Part shown: piece after piece, positions 1 to 7,028 of the stretch | How the letters are laid out: the number at the start of each line of letters is the position of its first letter | Numbering within the stretch: the first letter of the stretch is position 1 | From: Thalassospira sp. UBA1131 | GTDB lineage: Bacteria; Pseudomonadota; Alphaproteobacteria; Rhodospirillales; Thalassospiraceae | Assembly (NCBI RefSeq): GCF_002311515.1 | Contig: NZ_DCAO01000099.1 | Span: 1-26,721, forward strand | DNA length: 26,721 bases | Direction of reading: 5' to 3' | Made by a program: the position numbers and the translations under genes | The notes under the pieces: generated by a model | The model's database searches: none | What the model saw: the letters and a program-made list of their open reading frames with translations, nothing else | Told to the model about the DNA's origin: nothing

Positions 1-368
1 CCGCCCCAGAACGGCTCGCCATCCGGGGTCAAAAACATGGTCAGTGGCCAGCCGCCCTGTTGGCCCAGAAGGGCCAGCGCATTCTGATAAAGCGCATCAA
101 GGTCCGGGCGTTCTTCGCGGTCGAGCTTGATATTGATAAAAAGCTCGTTCATCAGGGCCGCAATACCGTCATCCTCAAAGCTTTCATGCGCCATGACATG
201 GCACCAGTGGCACGCCGCATACCCGACCGACAGCAGGATCGGCTTGTTCAATTCCTTGGCTTTGGCGAGAATTTCGGTACTCCAGGGCTGCCAATGCACC
301 GGGTTGTCGCGATGCTGAACAAGATAGGGGCTGGTTTCCGAACCAAGATTATTGCGTGCGAGTTCCAT
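1..368 (-). CDS. Thioredoxin-like DUF255 (YyaL/SSP411-type) protein, N-terminal part, truncated by window edge
   Basis: Reading down from an ATG at 368, 122 codons are open to the window edge. The fragment has the family signature CHWCHVM near residue 55, followed by a region ending in QQGGWPLTMFLTPDGEPFWGG-like sequence, typical of the N-terminal thioredoxin-fold domain of DUF255 proteins (Pfam Thioredox_DsbH; human SPATA20 relatives). Full-length members are about 650-700 residues, with a C-terminal (alpha/alpha)6-barrel that would lie outside this window. Their biochemical role is not settled; the CxxC suggests thiol redox chemistry or metal binding. An in-frame ATG seven codons upstream (389) is possible, but the 368 start has AGGA about six bases before it and was preferred. 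It is transcribed divergently from the DUF6489 gene. Confidence 0.85.
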   Translation of the reverse strand, partial: MELARNNLGSETSPYLVQHRDNPVHWQPWSTEILAKAKELNKPILLSVGYAACHWCHVMAHESFEDDGIAALMNELFINIKLDREERPDLDALYQNALALLGQQGGWPLTMFLTPDGEPFWG

Positions 369-719
369 TTTGTGTCCTGTGCCATCCATTAAGCCGATGG
401 CTTTATCGTTTGCGGTAGCGCGATCTGCAATCACGCGCCAGTCATCAGTGCTGGCAATGCTTTATAAGGCTGTTTGCGTGATTCTAAGGGTTATGGCCTC
501 ATTCATAAAGGCAAATGGCCGAAATCTTTTATCGCAATATTGTGAAAGTTGCGGTCGCCGCATCCGCTTGCTTCCCATATGGTAGGGGCAGCTTGGCGTT
601 ATTGTGATTGCGAAGGCGGTTCTGGTGGGGATAATGGGCCAGCCATGCAAACAGCCAGTCACGCAAATCACGTAAAGTGACAGAGACCAAAAAACAAAAC
701 AGATCAGGAGACCAGGGCG
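369..719. other. Intergenic region between divergent genes
   Basis: The 351 bases between the divergent DUF255 and DUF6489 genes must hold both promoters. Open frames here are short and lack family features or good ribosome sites. The only clear signal is AGGAG at 706-710 serving the ATG at 720. I see no convincing -35/-10 pair, riboswitch or terminator. Confidence 0.5.
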
Positions 720-980
720 ATGAAAGTAACCGTGAACATTGATTGCACGCCGGAAGAGGCACGGACCTTCTTTGGTCTTCCTGATGTTCAGCCGATGCAA
801 AAGGCGATGATGCAAGATATCGAAGACCGCATGAAAGCCAATCTGGCGGCGATGGATCCGGAAACCATGCTCAATACCTGGCTGCCGCAGGGCATTCAGA
901 ACTGGGAACAGCTTCAGAAAGCCTTCTGGGGCCAGTTCAATGCGGGTACCGGCGGTGCCGGTGACAAGGACAAAGGCTAG
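720..980 (+). CDS. DUF6489 family small protein
   Basis: This 86-residue protein begins MKVTVNIDCTPEEARTFFGL and continues with a helical segment containing ETMLNTWLPQG and a Trp-rich stretch (NWEQLQKAFWGQF), ending in a Gly/Asp/Lys tail. The opening 'CTPEEAR-FLGLPDV' pattern and length match the alphaproteobacterial DUF6489 family, whose function is unknown. There is no signal peptide or membrane segment, so it is probably cytoplasmic. The start is supported by AGGAG nine bases upstream. It lies 14 bases before the [2Fe-2S] ferredoxin gene and is probably co-transcribed with it, which suggests but does not prove a shared role. The DUF assignment comes from recall of the family pattern and was not searched. 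Confidence 0.8.
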   Translation: MKVTVNIDCTPEEARTFFGLPDVQPMQKAMMQDIEDRMKANLAAMDPETMLNTWLPQGIQNWEQLQKAFWGQFNAGTGGAGDKDKG

Positions 981-994
981 GCAGACCCGATATC

Positions 995-1318
995 ATGCGT
1001 GAACACTACTATCAGGCACATGTCTTCGTGTGCCAGAACGAACGCCCGGCCGGCCATGAACGCGGTTGCTGCAATTCCAAGGGCGCGACCAAACTTCGCA
1101 ATTACATGAAGGTGCGCGCCAAGGAACTTGGCCTGTCGCAGACCCGGATCAACACCGCCGGATGCCTCGATCGCTGCGAACTCGGCCCGGTGATGGTGGT
1201 CTATCCCGAAGGTACCTGGTATCGCTACGAGACGATTGAAGACATCGATCAGATCCTCAATGATCATCTGATCGGCGGACAGGTGGTCGAACGGTTGCGG
1301 CTCAGCCCCGATCAATAA
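995..1318 (+). CDS. Thioredoxin-fold [2Fe-2S] ferredoxin domain protein
   Basis: The 107-residue product has Cys at 13, 25, 26, 57 and 61. The arrangement C-x11-CC, then GCLDRCELGP, is the cluster-binding layout of thioredoxin-like [2Fe-2S] ferredoxins (COG3411; related to the NuoE C-terminal domain and Shethna-type ferredoxins). It would carry electrons in the cytoplasm; its redox partner cannot be read from this sequence. The length is normal for the stand-alone family. The ribosome site is weak (AGGC about 15 bases upstream), so translation may be coupled to the preceding DUF6489 gene, which ends 14 bases earlier. A strong terminator starts 26 bases after the stop. Confidence 0.88.
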   Translation: MREHYYQAHVFVCQNERPAGHERGCCNSKGATKLRNYMKVRAKELGLSQTRINTAGCLDRCELGPVMVVYPEGTWYRYETIEDIDQILNDHLIGGQVVERLRLSPDQ

Positions 1319-1344
1319 GTGCCCATGCATGATCTTGAGCCATC

Positions 1345-1379
1345 AAACCGGCCCGCAATATATGTGTGGCCGGTTTTTT
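1345..1379 (+). terminator. Rho-independent terminator after the ferredoxin gene
   Basis: A 9-bp perfect stem AAACCGGCC / GGCCGGTTT (1345-1353 with 1368-1376), loop of 14 bases, runs into six T residues (1374-1379). It ends the DUF6489-ferredoxin unit. Confidence 0.85.
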
Positions 1380-1392
1380 GTGCGGTGGCAGC

Positions 1393-1420
1393 AGATGCCC
1401 GCCTGCGCGGGAATGACGGG
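1393..1420 (-). repeat. Dispersed GC-rich hairpin repeat, copy 1 (inverted)
   Basis: The minus strand reads CGTCATTCCCGCGCAGGCGGG, containing a GCGGG/CCCGC mini-hairpin. This matches the TGTCA-CCCCCGCGCAGGCGGGGG copy at 1513-1540 in opposite orientation. Such 'ATTCCCGCGCAGGCGGG' units are common intergenic repeats in Proteobacteria. Confidence 0.7.
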
Positions 1421-1512
1421 TCTTTTGGGGATTGTCGCTCTCTCCAAGTCTGATGGCGTCCAGGTGCCTCCATCGAGGTGACAGGACAAGGGAACAACCC
1501 CTGGCAGCCCAA

Positions 1513-1540
1513 ACTGTCACCCCCGCGCAGGCGGGGGTCC
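1513..1540 (+). repeat. Dispersed GC-rich hairpin repeat, copy 2
   Basis: CCCCCGC (1520-1526), loop GCAG, GCGGGGG (1531-1537) forms a perfect 7-bp hairpin extended by A1519-T1538. It shares the CCCGCGCAGGCGGG core with the inverted copy at 1393-1420, about 100 bases away, so the two could pair as a long stem. Confidence 0.7.
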
Positions 1541-1635
1541 ATGAAGGGGCGAGGGCAGTTGCCAACGCGCACCCCAAGATCCGCTCAACCAACACAAAGG
1601 TCATTAAACCCCTGTTGGTTATTTTCTGCCATATG

Positions 1636-1664
1636 TTGACCTTTGCGCCTGTCTGGACGATATC
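1636..1664 (+). promoter_or_regulatory. Candidate sigma-70-type promoter of mnmE
   Basis: TTGACC (1636-1641), 17-bp spacer, GATATC (1659-1664), about 46 bases before the mnmE ATG. The -35 is good and the -10 is partial (three of six). This is the best pair in the 1380-1710 gap, whose other content is the two hairpin repeats. It is inferred only. Confidence 0.35.
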
Positions 1665-1710
1665 CTCCTCTGCCACGCAACAGCACACATTGAGAACTGA
1701 CGGATCCGCC

Positions 1711-3084
1711 ATGATTGCCAGCCGAGAAACCATTTTTGCCCTGTCCTCCGGTGCGGGGCGTGCCGGTGTTGCCGTGATCCGATTATCCGGCCCACGTTCC
1801 GGGGCTGTGCTGTGTGCGTTATTGGGCCGCGATATCATGCCCAAACCGCGCCATGCGATCTATGCGCCGATCCGCGATCCGCAAAGCAATGAGCGGCTTG
1901 ATGATGCGGTGGCGATCTATTTCGAAGGCCCGGCAAGCTTTACCGGTGAAGACGTGGTTGAACTGCATGTCCATGGTGGGCGCGCAGTGATCGAAGGGGT
2001 GCTGGATTGCCTGTCACGTCAGGACGGATTGCGCGTGGCCGACCCCGGCGAATACACAAGGCGGGCGTTTGAAAACGGCAAGATGGATCTGACCTCGGCC
2101 GAGGGGATCGCCGATCTGATTGACGCCGAAACCGCCGCCCAGCGCCGTCAGGCGGTGCGCCAGATGGCAGGCGAGTTGGGGACGCTTTATGAAGGCTGGC
2201 GTGCGCGCCTGATGAAGGCGCTGGCGCATATCGAGGCCGATATTGATTTCCCTGACGAAGATTTGCCCGATGGCATCGTGCCGGTGGTGCATGGCGATTT
2301 GCGCGCGGTGAATGACGAGGTCAAACGCCATCTGGCCGATAACCGCCGGGGTGAGCGCCTGCGCGAAGGGTTTCAGATCGTTATCCTTGGTGCGCCGAAT
2401 GCCGGTAAGTCAAGTTTGCTCAACCGGCTGGCCCAGCGTGATGCCGCCATCGTTTCCGAGATCGCGGGGACGACGCGCGACATGATCGAGGTTCATCTCG
2501 ATCTGGGCGGCTTCCCGGTGACCATGGTCGATACGGCGGGTCTGCGCGAAAGCGGGGATGTGATTGAATCCGAAGGCGTGCGCCGGGCGACGGAGCGGGC
2601 CGAAAATGCCGATTTGCGCCTGGTGGTGATTGATCGCAGCGACTGGCCGAAGATTGATCCGGAGGCTGCGCGTCTGATCGATGACAAGACGCTGATCCTG
2701 ATCAACAAGGTCGATGCGACCGACAGCAGCGCCATTCCGGCAAGCTGGCAGGGAACGTCGGTCGATGGTCGGGCGCTGGAGCTTCCCGTTTTACCCATAT
2801 CGGCCATGACCGGGCAGGGGATGGAAAGCCTCTTGCAACTGCTGGAGACTCGCGTAAAAGAGGGGCTCGATTTTGCCGGGCCCGTGCCGCTGACACGGCT
2901 GCGCCATCGGCGGGCACTTGAAAGTGCCAGCGATCATCTGGATCGCGGATTGCAGACCGATATCGCAGAACTGGCGGCCGAGGATGTACGCCTTGCTGTC
3001 CGCGAAATCGGCAAGATTACCGGACGTGTCGATGTGGAAGATTTGCTCGATATTATCTTCGGGGATTTCTGTATCGGCAAATAG
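1711..3084 (+). CDS. mnmE: tRNA uridine-5-carboxymethylaminomethyl modification GTPase MnmE (TrmE)
   Basis: With MnmG this GTPase installs the 5-aminomethyl/carboxymethylaminomethyl group on U34 of certain tRNAs. The product is 457 residues, normal for the family. The N-terminal tetrahydrofolate-binding domain (1-120) starts IFALSSGAGRAGVAVIRLSGP. The G domain is embedded in the helical domain: P-loop GAPNAGKSS (227-235), G2 GTTRD (253-257), G3 DTAGLRE (274-280), G4 NKVD (332-335). The protein ends in the diagnostic C-terminal CIGK, whose Cys is conserved in MnmE. The frame is open far upstream to 1432, but homology begins at the ATG at 1711, so that start was chosen although no strong Shine-Dalgarno is present. 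It is followed by a parS-containing gap and mnmG. Confidence 0.97.
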   Translation: MIASRETIFALSSGAGRAGVAVIRLSGPRSGAVLCALLGRDIMPKPRHAIYAPIRDPQSNERLDDAVAIYFEGPASFTGEDVVELHVHGGRAVIEGVLDCLSRQDGLRVADPGEYTRRAFENGKMDLTSAEGIADLIDAETAAQRRQAVRQMAGELGTLYEGWRARLMKALAHIEADIDFPDEDLPDGIVPVVHGDLRAVNDEVKRHLADNRRGERLREGFQIVILGAPNAGKSSLLNRLAQRDAAIVSEIAGTTRDMIEVHLDLGGFPVTMVDTAGLRESGDVIESEGVRRATERAENADLRLVVIDRSDWPKIDPEAARLIDDKTLILINKVDATDSSAIPASWQGTSVDGRALELPVLPISAMTGQGMESLLQLLETRVKEGLDFAGPVPLTRLRHRRALESASDHLDRGLQTDIAELAAEDVRLAVREIGKITGRVDVEDLLDIIFGDFCIGK

Positions 3085-3118
3085 AGTTAGGGAAGAGTCG
3101 TTAGACTTGTCTCCCGAG

Positions 3119-3138
3119 AATGTTTCACGTGAAACATT
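3119..3138. promoter_or_regulatory. parS: parS centromere site 1 (ParB-binding palindrome)
   Basis: The perfect 20-bp palindrome AATGTTTCACGTGAAACATT contains the 16-bp bacterial parS consensus TGTTTCACGTGAAACA at 3121-3136. It lies in the mnmE-mnmG gap, 34 bases after the mnmE stop, about 3.9 kb before parB. ParB loads here and spreads. Confidence 0.95.
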
Positions 3139-3228
3139 CGTCACAAGGTTGACCATATACACCTATTCGAACCAAACAAGGTTCACGCCCGCCGCGTGAT
3201 AAGTCGCGGGGATTGAGTGAGGAAGTCG

Positions 3229-5130
3229 ATGTCACAGAACGTGCCAAATAACCGCTTTGACGTCATCGTGGTCGGCGGTGGCCATGCCGGATGTGAAGCC
3301 GCCGCTGCCGCTGCGCGCATGGGCGCATCCACGGCATTGGTCACGCACCGTGCGGATCGCATCGGGGAAATGTCATGCAACCCGGCCATCGGTGGTTTGG
3401 GCAAGGGGCATATGGTGCGCGAAGTTGATGCGCTTGACGGTGTGATGGGCCGCGCGATTGACCGTGCGGGCATCCAGTTCCGGATGCTCAATCGTTCCAA
3501 GGGCCCAGCCGTGCGCGGCCCGCGTGCGCAGGCCGACCGCAAGCTGTATCGTCAGGCGGTGCAGGATATCCTCGCTGAACAGGAAAACCTCACCATTCTT
3601 GAAGGCGGTGTCGAGGACCTGATCATTGATGACCAAAACCGCGTTAAGGGTGTTGTCACCGGTGATGGGTCCGAATACCTGGCCGGGGCGGTGGTGCTGA
3701 CCACCGGTACGTTCCTCAATGGTTTGATCCATATTGGCGAGAAATCCGAACCGGCCGGTCGCATGGGCGATGCCCCGGCAAGGGGACTTTCTGACACGCT
3801 GGCAAAATATGATTTCCGATTAGGACGATTGAAAACCGGAACCCCGGCCCGCCTTGATGGCCGGACCATCGACTGGACCAGCCTGCAGGAACAGCCGGGC
3901 GATAACCCGCCAGAGCCTTTTTCGTTCCTGACCCGCGAAATTACCGTGCCGCAGATCCCGTGTCATATGACCTGGACGACTGAGGCGACCCACGAAATCA
4001 TTCGTGCCAATCTCGACCGTGCACCGATGTATAGCGGCAAAATCAAAAGCAGCGGCCCGCGCTATTGCCCGTCCATCGAAGACAAGGTCGTCCGCTTCGC
4101 CGAGAAAAATCAGCATCAGATTTTCCTCGAACCCGAAGGGCTCGACGATCCGACCATCTATCCGAACGGCATTTCGACCTCGCTGCCAGAGGATGTCCAG
4201 CTTGCCATGCTGGCGACCATTCCGGGGCTGGAAAAGGTCGAGATCTTCCGTCCGGGTTATGCGGTGGAATATGACTTCGTTGATCCGCGTGAGTTGCGCC
4301 ATACGCTGGAAACCAAAAAGGTCGCGGCGCTATTCTTTGCCGGTCAGATCAATGGCACGACCGGCTACGAAGAAGCCGCCGGGCAGGGGTTGATTGCTGG
4401 TGTCAATGCGGCCCTGATTGCCGGTGGTGCTGAGCGCGAATTCGTTCTCGATCGCGCCGATGCCTATATCGGTGTGATGATCGATGATCTCGTGACCCTT
4501 GGCACGCGCGAGCCGTATCGCATGTTCACCTCGCGCGCTGAATATCGCCTGATGCTCCGCGCTGATAACGCCGATCAGCGTCTGACCGATCGCGGTCTTG
4601 ATATTGGCTGCATCGCTTCGACCCGTGAACAGGCATGGGGTGCCAAGAAATCAGCACTGAACGCCGCCAAGACCGAAGTATCCGAGCTGACCGAAACCCC
4701 GAATGGTTTGGCCAAGTTTGATATCAAGATCAATCAGGATGGTGTGCGCCGGTCGGCCTATGACCTGCTGGCCTATCCCGATATTGATTTCGATACCCTG
4801 ACCAAAGTTTGGCCACAGCTGGGCGCACTTGATCCGGCGATCAAGGAACAGGTGTCGATTGATGCCCAGTATAAAGGGTATCTCGACCGCCAGGCAGCCG
4901 ACATCGCGGCCTTCCGCCGGGACGAGGAATTGCGTCTGCCGCGTGGGCTTGATTTCGATAAGGTCGGCGGACTGTCGGCAGAGATCCGGTTGAAGCTGAA
5001 AGAAATCCAGCCGGAGACCATCGGTGCCGCGTCGCGCATTCCGGGTGTGACCCCGGCGGCGGTGACGGCACTTCTGGGACATATCAAAAGCCACAAGCAC
5101 CAGACGGCCGCCGTCAGCAAGACCGCCTGA
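3229..5130 (+). CDS. mnmG: tRNA uridine-5-carboxymethylaminomethyl modification enzyme MnmG (GidA)
   Basis: This FAD-dependent partner of MnmE makes cmnm5U34 in tRNA. The 633-residue product has the dinucleotide-binding motif VVGGGHAGCEAA at 14-25, the GidA signature GEMSCNPAIGGLGKGHMVRE and the conserved FRMLNRSKGPAVRGPRAQ-type segment; later parts include the LKTGTPARLDGRTIDW and GQINGTTGYEEAAGQG motifs. The C-terminal helical domain, which contacts MnmE, ends with a KSHKHQT-containing tail. The ATG at 3229 follows a good GTGAGGAAG ribosome site; a GTG four codons earlier (3217) overlaps that site and was rejected. It is 144 bases after mnmE and closed by a strong terminator at 5206. Confidence 0.97.
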   Translation: MSQNVPNNRFDVIVVGGGHAGCEAAAAAARMGASTALVTHRADRIGEMSCNPAIGGLGKGHMVREVDALDGVMGRAIDRAGIQFRMLNRSKGPAVRGPRAQADRKLYRQAVQDILAEQENLTILEGGVEDLIIDDQNRVKGVVTGDGSEYLAGAVVLTTGTFLNGLIHIGEKSEPAGRMGDAPARGLSDTLAKYDFRLGRLKTGTPARLDGRTIDWTSLQEQPGDNPPEPFSFLTREITVPQIPCHMTWTTEATHEIIRANLDRAPMYSGKIKSSGPRYCPSIEDKVVRFAEKNQHQIFLEPEGLDDPTIYPNGISTSLPEDVQLAMLATIPGLEKVEIFRPGYAVEYDFVDPRELRHTLETKKVAALFFAGQINGTTGYEEAAGQGLIAGVNAALIAGGAEREFVLDRADAYIGVMIDDLVTLGTREPYRMFTSRAEYRLMLRADNADQRLTDRGLDIGCIASTREQAWGAKKSALNAAKTEVSELTETPNGLAKFDIKINQDGVRRSAYDLLAYPDIDFDTLTKVWPQLGALDPAIKEQVSIDAQYKGYLDRQAADIAAFRRDEELRLPRGLDFDKVGGLSAEIRLKLKEIQPETIGAASRIPGVTPAAVTALLGHIKSHKHQTAAVSKTA

Positions 5131-5205
5131 TCGGTCTTCGTCCACACAGACTATATACAGGCTATATATAAGGTGCCCGAACGGGACGCTTCTGATCCAC
5201 ATTAC

Positions 5206-5242
5206 AACGCCCGGCCAAATTCACTGGCCGGGCGTTTTGTTT
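5206..5242 (+). terminator. Rho-independent terminator after mnmG
   Basis: A 12-bp perfect stem AACGCCCGGCCA / TGGCCGGGCGTT (5206-5217 with 5225-5236), 7-base loop, then TTGTTTT. It separates mnmE-mnmG from the rsmG-parA-parB unit, so the latter needs its own promoter in 5243-5568. Confidence 0.9.
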
Positions 5243-5568
5243 TGGCTGGCGCGTCGGATGTAAGGGCAGGCGGAGGAGACAGCCGGGTCATGTGGGGTTG
5301 TGGTTGGCCATTACCGATTTCTGCCGAGTCGCAGGGGATTTTGGTTGGGTAGGGTGGCGGAGTCGCCTCCGCGGTGTCGGTGGGCAGTCAAACTTCACCG
5401 AGTGTGCGGTGTTTTGGGTCTGGAATGATGCATTTTGGATGCGGGAATGTTTCACGTGAAACATTCGATGTGTTTTATTCCGATTTTATCGCATCCGACG
5501 CGGCCAAAAACACAAAAGGACGAAAATCAAGACTGGTGTGTTTTTTGGGCTCGGCCTATAACTCAAAT
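5243..5568. other. Intergenic leader of the rsmG-parAB unit
   Basis: These 326 bases hold a parS site (5446-5465) and a small GCGGAG-tcgc-CTCCGC hairpin at 5357-5372 without a T tract. The rsmG frame stays open upstream to 5374, but that part lacks RsmG homology. No clear promoter motif stands out, though one is needed after the terminator at 5206. Confidence 0.5.
5446..5465. promoter_or_regulatory. parS: parS centromere site 2
   Basis: This is the same perfect 20-bp palindrome AATGTTTCACGTGAAACATT as the other two copies (16-bp core at 5448-5463), located about 100 bases before rsmG. Flanking bases G...CG also match site 1. Confidence 0.95.
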
Positions 5569-6204
5569 ATGCAGACAATTTCCACACCCGTAAAAACATG
5601 GTTTGAGCAGGATTTGAATGTTTCACGTGAAACATTGGATCGCCTCAGCCAGTATGCAGACCTTGTCGTGAAGTGGCAGCCACGGATTAATATCGTTGGC
5701 GCCAGCACGGCCGAAGACGTTTGGGGACGTCATTTGCAGGATTCTGCGCAGCTTTGGCCCTATGTTCAGGACATCGCCACGACCGGCAAAATCGTTGATT
5801 TTGGATCGGGCGCAGGGTTTCCGGGCATCGTTCTGGCGATCCTTGGTGCCAATAACGTCACCTTGATGGAGTCCAACACCAAAAAGACGGTCTTCCTGAT
5901 GGAAGCCGCCCGGGTTTGCTGTGTACTGGATAAGACCGAAATTGCCCGCGAACGGATCGAGGCGGCTGCCCCTCGGCAGGCCGATGTGATTACGGCGCGC
6001 GCCTTTGCGCCTTTGCCGAAGCTGCTTGAATTGGGGCAGCGCCATTTGAAAGACGGTGGCCATTATGTGCTGCTGAAGGGACGTGCCTTTGAGGATGAGC
6101 TGGCGGACGCACGTGACGCCGGTTGGACATTTGATGTAACCACGCATGCCAGCCTGGTCGATCCGGACGGTGTCGTGATGATCTTAAAAGGAGTGGGCCG
6201 GTGA
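5569..6204 (+). CDS. rsmG: 16S rRNA (guanine-527-N7)-methyltransferase RsmG (GidB)
   Basis: RsmG methylates G527 of 16S rRNA using SAM; loss gives low-level streptomycin resistance in many bacteria. The 211-residue product starts MQTISTPVKTWFEQDLNVSR, has the SAM-binding segment IVDFGSGAGFPGIVLAIL and the family motif VITARAFAPLPKLLEL. Length is normal. The open frame extends 65 codons upstream, but only the part from the ATG at 5569 fits the family; no clear ribosome site precedes it, so the start is moderately uncertain. A parS site (5617-5636) lies inside the gene and encodes Asn-Val-Ser-Arg-Glu-Thr. The stop overlaps the parA GTG by four bases (GTGA), indicating translational coupling. 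Confidence 0.94.
   Translation: MQTISTPVKTWFEQDLNVSRETLDRLSQYADLVVKWQPRINIVGASTAEDVWGRHLQDSAQLWPYVQDIATTGKIVDFGSGAGFPGIVLAILGANNVTLMESNTKKTVFLMEAARVCCVLDKTEIARERIEAAAPRQADVITARAFAPLPKLLELGQRHLKDGGHYVLLKGRAFEDELADARDAGWTFDVTTHASLVDPDGVVMILKGVGR
5617..5636. promoter_or_regulatory. parS: parS centromere site 3, inside rsmG
   Basis: A perfect AATGTTTCACGTGAAACATT palindrome (16-bp core 5619-5634) lies within the first 23 codons of rsmG, read as N-V-S-R-E-T. The site is only about 170 bases from site 2. Confidence 0.95.
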
Positions 6205-7028
6205 CGGATGTTATTGATTTGCCGCTTTCGACGAAATCTGATGGTGCCGCGCATCGTCCGCGCATCATCGCCGTGGCCAACCAGAAAGGCGGTGTGGGCA
6301 AGACCACGACGACGATCAACCTGGCAACCGCACTGGCCGCGGTGAACCAGCGGGTTCTGATTGTCGATCTTGACCCGCAGGGCAACGCCAGCACCGGCTT
6401 GGGCCTGCGTCCGTCCGACCGCGAAATCAGTTCCTATGACGTGCTGATCAACGGCAATACCTTGGAAGAGGCACGCAAGGAAACCTCGATCCCGCGGCTC
6501 AGCATCGTGCCATCGGGCATGGATCTGTCGGGGGCGGAGATCGAGCTGGTCGATTTCGACCGCCGCGAGATGCAGCTTAAGGAATCGCTTGGCAAATTGC
6601 CGCACGATGTTGATTACGTCCTGATCGATTGCCCGCCGTCGCTGGGTCTTTTGACCCTGAATGCGCTGGTAGCATCCGACGCTGTTCTGGTGCCGTTGCA
6701 ATGTGAATTCTTTGCCCTTGAGGGGGTCAGCCATCTGGTCCGCACCATCAAGCGGGTCAAGAAGGCGTTCAATCCGAACCTTGAAATCCAGGGCATTGTG
6801 CTGACCATGTATGACAAGCGTAACAACCTGTCGGCCCAGGTCGCCAATGATGTGCGCGATTATTTCGGGGATGTGGTTTATCGCACGGTGATTCCGCGCA
6901 ATGTTCGCGTTTCCGAAGCCCCCAGCCACGGAACACCGGTGCTGGTCTATGACATGAAGTGCCCGGGTTCACGGGCCTATCTGAATCTTGCGAGCGAAGT
7001 CCTGAAACGCGAAGGGGTGAAAGCATGA
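6201..7028 (+). CDS. parA: Chromosome partitioning ATPase ParA
   Basis: ParA is the dynamic DNA-binding ATPase that moves ParB-parS complexes. The 275-residue product has the deviant Walker A KGGVGKTT (about residues 29-36), Walker A' DLDPQGN and Walker B DCPPSLG, all typical of chromosomal (Soj-type) ParA. The GTG start at 6201 follows AAAGGAG by about eight bases and sits within the end of rsmG (GTGA overlap). About 25 residues precede the first strand, a little longer than minimal Soj proteins. The stop overlaps the parB start by four bases (ATGA), so rsmG, parA and parB are probably translated from one message. Confidence 0.97.
   Translation: MTDVIDLPLSTKSDGAAHRPRIIAVANQKGGVGKTTTTINLATALAAVNQRVLIVDLDPQGNASTGLGLRPSDREISSYDVLINGNTLEEARKETSIPRLSIVPSGMDLSGAEIELVDFDRREMQLKESLGKLPHDVDYVLIDCPPSLGLLTLNALVASDAVLVPLQCEFFALEGVSHLVRTIKRVKKAFNPNLEIQGIVLTMYDKRNNLSAQVANDVRDYFGDVVYRTVIPRNVRVSEAPSHGTPVLVYDMKCPGSRAYLNLASEVLKREGVKA

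Noticed and set aside
1432..1710. Extension of the mnmE frame 93 codons upstream
   Set aside because: It runs through the hairpin repeat and promoter-like region; MnmE homology starts at the ATG at 1711.
5374..5568. Extension of the rsmG frame 65 codons upstream
   Set aside because: The upstream residues lack RsmG similarity and the family length fits the ATG at 5569.
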